This document shows positions 15,503 through 22,040 of a stretch of DNA of 24,780 bases, one piece after another; the stretch's first letter is position 1; each line of letters begins with the position of its first letter. A model generated the notes under the pieces. It was not told where the DNA came from and did no database searches. It saw only the letters and a list, made by a program, of their open reading frames with translations. The stretch is from a virus. Made by a program: the position numbers and the translations under genes. The DNA is taken from the IMG/VR virus record IMGVR_UViG_3300034072_002252, positions 1-24,780 of that record; one strand, given 5' to 3'.

Positions 15503-15918
15503 CAGATAAACCCTTTACTGGCGTCGCGGTGCCAGACGTTGCCACCACTTTTAATTTCAATGGCAGTATCGGCTGCCGGTGTCGCCTGGCTCGCGCTTAA
15601 TCCCAGGGACGCTTTACCGTCAGCGACGTCACGAAGCCAACGAACGGCTGCCAGATAGCGCTCCTTAACCAGCTCCGGTACACCGTTGCGGTAGAGGGCG
15701 TAACGGGTCAGGTCGGCACAAATACCTGTCAGGATCACCGGTGCAGCCGTCAGCGGCAGCGTGTAGCGACCTGCCAGGTAGCTGTCAATCGTGGCACTGG
15801 CGGTTGAAAGCTCCGCCTGGGCAATCGACTCATCCGGTCCGATCCCGTCCGGATCAATCAGCTGATTAATCTCATCGAGGCCAAAACGAATGCGCAGCTC
15901 TGTCAGGTCGCAGTACAT
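15502..15918 (-). CDS. Mu gp36-like protein (DUF1320)
   Basis: This 138-residue protein begins MYCDLTELRIRFGLDEINQL and continues with ASATIDSYLAGRYTLPL and GICADLTRYALYRNG, the marks of DUF1320, the Mu gp36 group. These proteins have the size and fold of head-tail connector adaptors, so it likely joins the portal side to the tail. The start overlaps the upstream stop (TGATG) and GGAG lies 7 bases before it. It ends on the start of the following gene. Confidence 0.85.
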   Translation of the reverse strand: MYCDLTELRIRFGLDEINQLIDPDGIGPDESIAQAELSTASATIDSYLAGRYTLPLTAAPVILTGICADLTRYALYRNGVPELVKERYLAAVRWLRDVADGKASLGLSASQATPAADTAIEIKSGGNVWHRDASKGFI

Positions 15919-16361
15919 CAGGCAGCTCCAGCCGCTTTGAAGGCGTCCCAGGCGCTGTCACGCTCGCCACCACTGACCGGACGGCCCAGCATTTTGCTTA
16001 AGGGGTCCAGCTGTGGTTTACCGCCCTGGGTGAAGTGGTCCGGGTTTGACGGGTCTAGCAGCGCAAAGGCTTCAGCCAGCGTGTTCACTGTTAGCGCACC
16101 TTGCGCGCCGTCTGTTGCCGCGCCTTGACCGTTGCCTGCCAGCAACGATTGGATCGCGCTTGTGTCGACGCCATCTGGTATCTGGTCCGCAGTAACTTCA
16201 CGTACGGAAAGACGTTTTTCACCAATGATTTGTTGGTACTGCTCATCAGTAAGCTGTTCGGGCAATAACGCGGTGCCTTTGTCGGTAAAGCCAAGTCCGG
16301 CCCGTCGAAAGCTGTCTGCCAAAGCTGTCACCAACAGAATTTTTTTCGTAGTCATAGACAT
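15918..16361 (-). CDS. Mu gp35-like head-region protein
   Basis: This 147-residue protein lies between capsid and gp36 homologues, the place of gp35 in Mu and the Haemophilus Mu-like prophage. Its N-terminal part (VTALADSFRRAGLGFTDKGT, then DEQYQQIIGEKRL) resembles the short N-terminal domain found in that family. The C-terminal part is low in features and ends in DSAWDAFKAAGAA. I place the start at 16361, where GGAG stands 6 bases upstream. The longer reading from 16382 would start inside the hairpin. Its function is unknown, probably a minor head component. Confidence 0.75.
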   Translation of the reverse strand: MSMTTKKILLVTALADSFRRAGLGFTDKGTALLPEQLTDEQYQQIIGEKRLSVREVTADQIPDGVDTSAIQSLLAGNGQGAATDGAQGALTVNTLAEAFALLDPSNPDHFTQGGKPQLDPLSKMLGRPVSGGERDSAWDAFKAAGAA

Positions 16362-16373
16362 AACAATCTCCAA

Positions 16374-16391
16374 CCCCGGCAACCGCCGGGG
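16374..16391 (-). other. GC-rich hairpin after the capsid gene
   Basis: CCCCGGC and GCCGGGG form a perfect 7-base stem with a 4-base loop between the capsid stop and the next gene's ribosome binding site. No T run follows on the minus strand (GTTGGAG comes next), so it is not a standard intrinsic terminator. It could protect the 3' end of a processed capsid message or damp read-through. Confidence 0.6.
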
Positions 16392-16403
16392 CTATGCCAG
16401 GGG

Positions 16404-17330
16404 TTACAGGAAGTCGGCGACCAGAACGTCGAACTTGTCTTTGAGGTCATTGCTGACAGACGTGCCACCGTCGTCAATCAAGTCGCGAGACTTAATCTGG
16501 TTGGCGATTTTCTGTTTGCTGTTCGGGACCACCAGCAACAGCTTGTTTTTGCCAAGACCCAGTGGCCGGCCACCGTCCGCTTTAAAGCCGCTCATCATTT
16601 CGATGGCCTGCCACAGCGTGGCGTAGGTCAGTTCTTTTTTGACGCCAATGGCCATCTGCCAGAAACCGAAACCAACGTTAGATCGCAGGTCAACACCGTA
16701 ACGGAACAGCTTTTTGGTAAAGACCTGCTCGTCATTCGGGTTATCCATGGCCGTGAACTGCGGCTTTTTGCGTTCCTGGTAAATAATCGGTTTCAGGGAA
16801 CGGCTGACATCGAGCAGGAACCAAGGCTCGCCGACATAAGCGCCGTCGATAATGACGTTGGACACTGAATTGTTGGTGCCTGAGCCGTCGACTTTGGTGT
16901 TGACCGGATGGTCGGTATCGAGGAAATACTGACCGTCATAACAAACCGTAGTGAAACCTGCTTTGAGCAGTGGGAACACCAGTTCGTCCGGGAAGACTTC
17001 AGAGGCATAACCCATTTCATCGAACATCGGGTTGTAAACACCCAGATTGTCATCTTCGATGTCGTTGCGGTCGACACCGACGCTGCTTTCAAAGTCTTTG
17101 TTTTGGATGGAATAGGCATGTTCTTTCATCGAGTTGATGACGCGGTCGCCAATCCATTCCCGAAAGCCTGGCCACTGACCTAACCAGCCATAAGTGTTGC
17201 TTTTAGTGGTGCTCGGAACCACTGTGGCAACCTGCAGGTACTGTGGCTTTGCCCGGACTTTGCCTTGTTCAAAAACTTTGTTAAAGGCAACGCGCATGGC
17301 GTTTAAGGTTGCATTACTAATCAGTGCCAT
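16404..17330 (-). CDS. Major capsid protein, Mu T-like
   Basis: The 308-residue protein matches the Mu gpT major head subunit in length and sequence. It opens with LNAMRVAFNKVFEQGK, followed by TYGWLGQWPGFREWIGDRVI and the mid-region KDFESSVGVDRNDIEDDNLG. It forms the hexamers and pentamers of the icosahedral head. AGGAG lies 9 bases before the ATG, within the end of the protease gene, so the two are probably coupled. A GC-rich hairpin follows its stop codon. Confidence 0.92.
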   Translation of the reverse strand: MALISNATLNAMRVAFNKVFEQGKVRAKPQYLQVATVVPSTTKSNTYGWLGQWPGFREWIGDRVINSMKEHAYSIQNKDFESSVGVDRNDIEDDNLGVYNPMFDEMGYASEVFPDELVFPLLKAGFTTVCYDGQYFLDTDHPVNTKVDGSGTNNSVSNVIIDGAYVGEPWFLLDVSRSLKPIIYQERKKPQFTAMDNPNDEQVFTKKLFRYGVDLRSNVGFGFWQMAIGVKKELTYATLWQAIEMMSGFKADGGRPLGLGKNKLLLVVPNSKQKIANQIKSRDLIDDGGTSVSNDLKDKFDVLVADFL

Positions 17331-17334
17331 GTGC

Positions 17335-17889
17335 TTAAGCTCCTAAGCCTTGGGCCAACTCAGCGTGGGAAATGCCGATTTGGTCTGCGACTAATTTCTG
17401 GTCTGCCGTTAACGACGCGACCGGTGATTTATCCTGTGTATCCGGCGCTTTGCGCTGTTCGGTCTGCTTTGCCGTTAAAGCAGCAACGACCGGGCGGGCA
17501 GCAAGCTGTGCTGTTAATGCAGCCATGTTTTGCTTGCCGAGGCTCACCAGGTAGTCCTTTTCAGCAGCCAGAATCAGCTTGCCGTCCTGCTCTGCCTGGG
17601 CAATCACTTGCTCCACAGTCAGGCTGGCTGTGGTTGCAGTCAGGGCGGCCACCTGCGTCAGTGCTGCGTTGTACTGTGCAATCGGCACGTACTGCGACAG
17701 GTCGACATTGCCGGCGCCGGCGGATTCGAGGGTTTCAATTTTTGCAGTTAAGGCCGCAACACTGCCGGCACTGGTCTGCAGATTGGTCACAGCGGTCAGC
17801 GCAGCCTGGGCTTGCTCGTCAGTCAGGTTGTCGCCTGGCTTCAGAGTAATGCCCAGCTTCGCCATCAACTGGATGAGCAAATCAGACAT
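17335..17889 (-). CDS. Internal in-frame start: scaffold protein, Mu Z-like
   Basis: Inside the protease gene, codon 187 is an ATG preceded at 8 bases by GGAGAT. It opens MSDLLIQLMAKLGITLKPGD and would yield a 184-residue C-terminal product in the same frame. In Mu, gene Z is made in just this way from within gene I and serves as the capsid scaffold. The C-terminal half here is Ala-, Gln- and Leu-rich and predicted helical, which suits a scaffold. The ribosome binding site is stronger than that of the full-length protein, which fits the higher demand for scaffold. Confidence 0.65.
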   Translation of the reverse strand: MSDLLIQLMAKLGITLKPGDNLTDEQAQAALTAVTNLQTSAGSVAALTAKIETLESAGAGNVDLSQYVPIAQYNAALTQVAALTATTASLTVEQVIAQAEQDGKLILAAEKDYLVSLGKQNMAALTAQLAARPVVAALTAKQTEQRKAPDTQDKSPVASLTADQKLVADQIGISHAELAQGLGA

Positions 17890-18447
17890 GGGTTTATCTC
17901 CGTGGGTGGGTAGTTCAAACCGGGCCGCCAGAGAGGCCAGCGCCTCCATACCGATGGCGCCGGGATTGTTAGTCAGCGCCGCCATCAGAATTTCTGTTGG
18001 CTCGCCAGTCGTGGTGTCGTAAGGGAAAACAGCGGACAGATAGCGGTACTCTTTGGCGTCGACATAGCCTTGGGCACGCGGTGTCCATCGAGGTTTAACG
18101 AAAAGGCCTTTGCCTGGGCGATACTGAAACTCGTTAAAAAAGCCAGCAGCTGGGGCCGCGATACCGGTTTTGGCTGCGTTTAAGGTTTGGTGTTCGTAAT
18201 CGATGACCAGCTCATTCTGGCGAAGAGCTGCTTTTGAAATCAGCCGTGCAGCAACGTCTGCATTCATCCGCCATTTGCCGCCAGGCACGTCATGTGGCCG
18301 GCCATCAACGGCAGAGAACTCGCCATCAGGTAGCAACATTTTCCAGTCATCGCCTTCGCTCAGTTCTGCCGTCAGAACGGCATAACCCAGCTGGCCAACA
18401 CTGGCAGCAGAGAGAACGGCGATGGATAAAGCAGATTCGGAAAACAT
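17335..18447 (-). CDS. Head maturation protease/scaffold, Mu I-like
   Basis: This 370-residue protein combines a capsid maturation protease with a scaffold tail. The N-terminal half (about 1-180) carries the Mu I family pattern: AVLTAEL, PGGKWRMN, LVIDYEHQTLNA and EYRYLSAVFPYD. The His and Ser in the last two motifs are likely catalytic residues. The C-terminal half is Ala/Gln-rich and helical, with SLGKQNMAALTAQLAARP near the end, as expected for the Z scaffold part. The start is forced: a TAA stop lies in frame 15 bases upstream and no other ATG, GTG or TTG fits before the conserved region. Oddly, no Shine-Dalgarno site precedes it. The gene ends 4 bases before the capsid gene, whose ribosome binding site overlaps its last codons. 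Confidence 0.88.
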   Translation of the reverse strand: MFSESALSIAVLSAASVGQLGYAVLTAELSEGDDWKMLLPDGEFSAVDGRPHDVPGGKWRMNADVAARLISKAALRQNELVIDYEHQTLNAAKTGIAAPAAGFFNEFQYRPGKGLFVKPRWTPRAQGYVDAKEYRYLSAVFPYDTTTGEPTEILMAALTNNPGAIGMEALASLAARFELPTHGDKPMSDLLIQLMAKLGITLKPGDNLTDEQAQAALTAVTNLQTSAGSVAALTAKIETLESAGAGNVDLSQYVPIAQYNAALTQVAALTATTASLTVEQVIAQAEQDGKLILAAEKDYLVSLGKQNMAALTAQLAARPVVAALTAKQTEQRKAPDTQDKSPVASLTADQKLVADQIGISHAELAQGLGA

Positions 18448-18450
18448 AAA

Positions 18451-18477
18451 AGCCCAGGGTTAAAAACTCACTGGGCT
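18451..18477 (-). terminator. Hairpin between the KAP gene and the protease gene
   Basis: A perfect 7-base inverted repeat (AGCCCAG/CTGGGCT) with a 13-base loop lies between the KAP stop and the protease start. Read on the minus strand, the stem is followed by TTTATGTTTT, a modest T run that already contains the protease ATG. On the other strand GATTTT follows. It has the look of an intrinsic terminator closing the KAP unit, but it also covers the space where the protease ribosome binding site should be. Confidence 0.5.
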
Positions 18478-18525
18478 GATTTTGAATAGGAAAAGGATAC
18501 TGTTTGAATTAAAGCAATTTGCTAA

Positions 18526-19791
18526 CTATCTATACTGATTAATCAGCCTTGCATAATTAAACAGTCTATATAACGCGCCTTGATTGTTACCATTCATACC
18601 CGTAAACAGTGAGTCAAAGTACATTGCAGGAGAATATGGATCCATTGCTCCTATCTGATTTTCAAACCTAAGGGCTGTCGAAATATTTATAAAATTCAAC
18701 TCAGATTGCGCCTCTTTGGGTAAGGTTTTCCCATTCACTATTAGTCTGAATAAGTCGGTATGTTTAACCGACCAAACAACTAACAGCACTTTTATCCGAA
18801 TATCAAGATTCCCACCGTCACACAAAGCAAAAGTTGTACAAATCCTCTCTATCGTGCGAGCCTCAAACCCGTAAAAGAAATGGATTGCATTTAAAACGTC
18901 AGAAAAGCTAGACAGAGTATTTGAGTGAATTGAGTACGGATTAAAAAACTGTTTTACAAGGAACTTGAAGTGGTCTGCATTTTCTGAAATTTTGGTAACA
19001 GGCAACTGTAGATCCAGATTGATAAACTTGTGCAAATACTGGACCGCATCAAAATCCGCACCGAACTCATGTTTGATCAATGAGTGCATTTGTGTCTTGT
19101 GATACGCAATGACAAAAACCAAACCCTCTGCGTTAAGTATGTGCTTGATTGATTCCAAAACCTCTAACGCAAAATCTGGTCTGCATCTATCTAACTCATC
19201 AATTACAACGAGAATTTTGCCGTGTTTCGAAGAGACTTTCGCGAGCTCTAAAATAGCCTCTCGGAAATTTTCTTTTGCAATTTTCTCCTGTAATCCGTTT
19301 TTAAGCTTGTCTGAAATAAATGACTCCAACGCAGCTGTGGCTTCAGTACTAATAATTTCAGCTTGTTCACCGGGCAAAATTGCATCAAGCACCTCACTGG
19401 TTTCTTGCTTCAAAATAGTTCTTGAAAGCGCTTTAAGAACTATCGTTCCTGCAGCGGAGAAAACTTTTTTAGCTGTAAAGACTACTCTCCTTTGAGCCTC
19501 TTCAATCTGTGCATTATCTGGGGCGCTCAAAGTTTGTAAAATGTGCTGAGTAATCGTAATAAAGGGGTCACCGGATCGTTCTTGTTCAAAACAGTCGAAT
19601 ACGACGATTGGCAATTCTTTGCTTTTTGCAGCTGGCGTCAGATAATTTTCTATGAACGTCGTTTTACCATTTCCCCAAGTTGCATCTATACCAATGCTAA
19701 ACTGGCTTTTAATCTTAGTTGTTACGATATCGACTAATCTATCCGCAAAATCCTTCCGTTCATACACGTCGACTAGTTGTGCTTGACTCAT
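18526..19791 (-). CDS. KAP-family P-loop NTPase (inserted cargo gene)
   Basis: This 421-residue protein shows the KAP signatures. A Walker A (GIDATWGNGKTTFIENY) lies at residues 34-50. A Walker B with the Asp-Glu-x-Asp-Arg pattern (KILVVIDELDRCRPD) lies at about 192-206, and LVFVIAYHKTQMHSLI follows at the sensor position. Residues about 100-180 between Walker A and B hold mostly helical, mildly hydrophobic sequence, where many KAP proteins carry membrane segments; none is clear-cut here. The C-terminal half is unrecognised. The KAP family is named for Kidins220/ARMS and PifA, and PifA of plasmid F excludes phage T7. This gene is not part of the Mu-type head set, is separated by gaps on both sides, and is visibly more AT-rich than its neighbours. 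These point to recent acquisition as a cargo gene. An exclusion or defence role is inference. Confidence 0.85.
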   Translation of the reverse strand: MSQAQLVDVYERKDFADRLVDIVTTKIKSQFSIGIDATWGNGKTTFIENYLTPAAKSKELPIVVFDCFEQERSGDPFITITQHILQTLSAPDNAQIEEAQRRVVFTAKKVFSAAGTIVLKALSRTILKQETSEVLDAILPGEQAEIISTEATAALESFISDKLKNGLQEKIAKENFREAILELAKVSSKHGKILVVIDELDRCRPDFALEVLESIKHILNAEGLVFVIAYHKTQMHSLIKHEFGADFDAVQYLHKFINLDLQLPVTKISENADHFKFLVKQFFNPYSIHSNTLSSFSDVLNAIHFFYGFEARTIERICTTFALCDGGNLDIRIKVLLVVWSVKHTDLFRLIVNGKTLPKEAQSELNFINISTALRFENQIGAMDPYSPAMYFDSLFTGMNGNNQGALYRLFNYARLINQYR

Positions 19792-19799
19792 TCAATGCG

Positions 19800-19805
19800 T
19801 CCTTT
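19800..19805 (-). promoter_or_regulatory. Ribosome binding site of the KAP NTPase gene
   Basis: AAAGGA on the minus strand lies 8 bases before the ATG at 19791. The gene starts 118 bases after its upstream neighbour ends, unlike the overlapping head genes, so it has its own initiation signal. I found no convincing sigma-70 promoter in the AT-rich gap. Confidence 0.6.
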
Positions 19806-19889
19806 CGTTTAAATGCCATTTAAAACTCAACAGAATGCCTTTTTTTGCCATAAACATATCAGCACCGCATATTTACTGATTAAAGGCTC

Positions 19890-19910
19890 AAAACACGATA
19901 CAGGCGTTTT
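19890..19910 (-). terminator. Weak hairpin at the end of the virion morphogenesis gene
   Basis: On the minus strand, arms AAAACGC and GTGTTTT flank a 7-base loop, giving seven pairs with one G-T pair, right at the TAA stop. The T run is part of the stem and no further T run follows. It could be a weak terminator of the first late transcript, but the structure is not strong. Confidence 0.25.
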
Positions 19911-20356
19911 TATGAATTGGTAAGATGTTCCCGTAAAATACCCATAATTTCCACACTATCCTGCCAGGGGCCATCGGTGATGCCGATAAATGGTCGCGCC
20001 TCAATCCCGTCCTCTTCCCGGCCAAACTGATGCGTTGCGGCATATTCCAGATTTGAGCCAAATAGCAATTCAGATGCAGTGACTTCATAGCTCAAAGTGT
20101 CACGCAAAGTACCTTGGTCCTGCAGGATGCGATCTTCACCTTTTTTGCGGGCAAGGGTCTCGGGGGAAAGCGGCGCCCAAGGGGTGCCATCTGGTGCAAC
20201 TTCCAGTTGAAAGCGGGATTGGTGGGATTCCAGCAGGTATTCGCCGACTTGAGAAAGTGCTGGCTGTAGATCCCGGGTTTTATTCATCAGCTGATTGAGG
20301 GTATCGACCAGCTCGGATACTCCGCTCAGTTGAGCGGCAAGGTTTATGCCGGCCAT
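19910..20356 (-). CDS. Phage virion morphogenesis protein, Mu G-like / P2 S-like tail completion
   Basis: This 148-residue protein fits the virion morphogenesis family that includes Mu G and P2 S, which act at the head-tail joining or tail completion stage. Visible family marks are the helical N-terminus, the DGTPWAPLSPETLARKKG stretch, the turn ILQDQGTLRDTLSYEV, and LEYAATHQFGRE followed by a conserved-looking ARPFIGI near the C-terminus. Its length is usual for the family. It overlaps the upstream small gene by 13 bases. In Mu the G gene is the last of the first late transcript and gene I begins the next one. Here a KAP NTPase gene has been placed in that gap. Confidence 0.85.
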   Translation of the reverse strand: MAGINLAAQLSGVSELVDTLNQLMNKTRDLQPALSQVGEYLLESHQSRFQLEVAPDGTPWAPLSPETLARKKGEDRILQDQGTLRDTLSYEVTASELLFGSNLEYAATHQFGREEDGIEARPFIGITDGPWQDSVEIMGILREHLTNS

Positions 20357-20616
20357 TCACTATCATCCGACTGCAAGAGTGCAAACTCTTCAGCGCTGGC
20401 GTCTGCATACATATATTCGACCACTGAGCTGAAACGCCTATAGTCTTCACCGCCTGCAGCTTTGGCTTGCCTGGTCAGCTCCTTCACACGCTGAATTTTC
20501 TGACTATACGGCAAATCGCTTTTCAGCACTGCGAATGCTTCATCAGCCAGCGGCGTTTCAGGCACAGAGTCAAAGTCGCCGGCCATGGCCCGCTTAATTG
20601 CATCTTCAATCGACAT
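20344..20616 (-). CDS. Small protein of unknown function after the MuF gene
   Basis: I do not recognise a family for this 90-residue ORF. It starts on the TGATG overlap with the MuF stop and ends 13 bases inside the next gene, so it is translated as part of the head operon. It has no signal peptide or membrane segment. It is rich in Asp/Glu at both ends (DDSEW near the C-terminus), with a lysine-containing centre (SQKIQRVKELTRQAKAAGG), and is probably mostly helical. Its position right behind a MuF protein with a putative effector domain is where immunity genes sit in MuF toxin loci, but a plain head-assembly accessory role is equally possible. Confidence 0.75.
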   Translation of the reverse strand: MSIEDAIKRAMAGDFDSVPETPLADEAFAVLKSDLPYSQKIQRVKELTRQAKAAGGEDYRRFSSVVEYMYADASAEEFALLQSDDSEWPA

Positions 20617-22040
20617 CAGCTCAACGCCTGTTTCATTAATTGGTCAAAGTATAATGCAACATCTTCGTTCCAGGCGGCCAGTGCTTTGCGGTTCAGTAAC
20701 CACATCACAAAGTGTTCGGCATGCCACTCTTTGAAGTTTTCCGTTGCGTATTGGGTCAGCCAGGTGGAAATGCCACTTCGGCCAAGGCCCGTTTTATAAT
20801 GCAGTTGGTGGCCCATCTCGTGCAGCCAATCACTGAGCAGGCGCCCGTCGCCGCCATCTGTTACTTGCTTTTTAATAACATCCGATAAAGTCCAGGCCGG
20901 TTTGCCACCCTGTTTTAGCAGGATTACCAAATCAACGGCCCGGCGCATTTCATTAATTGCCGCTTTACTAAGGGCATTATCAGCACTCGCTTTGATAACT
21001 ACATGATTATAACTCCTTGATGTAAAACCGTCGGCCAGACGGTAACCCTTGGTGGTGTAACAATGTAGCGGGTGAACACCCGGCACTTTGCCCAGGTAAT
21101 CATTTACATCCGCCAGAATCTTGGTGGGCGCAATAGCTTTGGGATTCATTTGCGCCTGAGTGATAAACAGGGTTTTGATGTCGTGCTTTTGCAGGAACTG
21201 AGACAACTGCTGCACTTGTGGGCCGGATGACGTTGCCGCCAGTTCGGCCAGTTTGTCGTTCAGGCGATGGATATTTACGCCCGGCACAGTGCTAAAAGCT
21301 GAAGGCACTAAACGGCCTGGTAAACGCTCTGCCAGAGGCAGCTTGTCGTCCAGTTGTTGTTTTATTTGCTCACTGGGTTTGCTTGCGCCTGGTGCATAAT
21401 CAAACCCCGGATCAATTCCTTTTGGTACAAGGTGTACTTCGCCGGTCTTTTTATCGACCCATTCACGGCGCTCGATTTCCGGTTCGTTGGAAACCTTCAG
21501 GCCTTTTCGCTCCAGACTTTGTTTGGTCTCGCCAATCACTTTGCACTTACAGCCCCAGCCGTTCTGCGGAAACCATACCTGCCAAAAGGCTGCTGTCTTG
21601 GGTAAAACCAAGCCGTGTTTTGCCTGATGCGCTGGACGCGGATATCGGCTGTCGCCATGTACATAACGCCAGAACTCAAATTGCTGCAGCTGTTGATAAC
21701 GACCAGCGTTATAAGCCTGACGCATATTGGTGTCGTAAATGGTCCGCGCCCGCCAGGCGGCATCGCCGGTATGTTCCCAGCCGGTGCGTTTAATGATGTT
21801 TTTAAACTCTCTTTGAAACCATTTTAAACTGCGGCCTTCAGCAATAGCGGCATCAACTGCCTGGCGCAAATCAGCCAGTAAATCGGCCTTCATCGCACCG
21901 GCCACCATAAAACCGACGTTGTGTTGCTCGCGCCAGATATCTGCCCAGCGCTCACTTGGTAGGTTGACCTTGGCCCGGAAAAACGCAATGGCCTCTTTAA
22001 ATGGCAGGCTGCCGTACTGAGCAGTATTTGGGGTTGGCAT
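20616..22040 (-). CDS. MuF-type minor head protein (Mu F/gp30-like) with C-terminal zincin-like domain
   Basis: This is a 474-residue minor head protein. Residues about 30-175 match the Mu F / SPP1 gp7 family: RTGWEHTGDAAWRARTIYDT at 85-104, then the invariant-looking FWRYVHGDSRYPRPAH and a Cys pair in GWGCKCKVIGE (161-171). Such proteins enter the capsid and help head assembly or DNA ejection. After a linker, residues about 280-474 form a second domain with HEMGH at 407-411, the HExxH zinc-protease signature, and a candidate third ligand in KEWHAEHF (E438 or E442). In the MuF polymorphic toxin group the C-terminus carries a variable effector domain, and zincin-type effectors are plausible there. 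The MuF call is firm. The protease activity and its target are inference. The start overlaps the portal stop by one base (TGATG). Confidence 0.85.
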   Translation of the reverse strand: MPTPNTAQYGSLPFKEAIAFFRAKVNLPSERWADIWREQHNVGFMVAGAMKADLLADLRQAVDAAIAEGRSLKWFQREFKNIIKRTGWEHTGDAAWRARTIYDTNMRQAYNAGRYQQLQQFEFWRYVHGDSRYPRPAHQAKHGLVLPKTAAFWQVWFPQNGWGCKCKVIGETKQSLERKGLKVSNEPEIERREWVDKKTGEVHLVPKGIDPGFDYAPGASKPSEQIKQQLDDKLPLAERLPGRLVPSAFSTVPGVNIHRLNDKLAELAATSSGPQVQQLSQFLQKHDIKTLFITQAQMNPKAIAPTKILADVNDYLGKVPGVHPLHCYTTKGYRLADGFTSRSYNHVVIKASADNALSKAAINEMRRAVDLVILLKQGGKPAWTLSDVIKKQVTDGGDGRLLSDWLHEMGHQLHYKTGLGRSGISTWLTQYATENFKEWHAEHFVMWLLNRKALAAWNEDVALYFDQLMKQALS

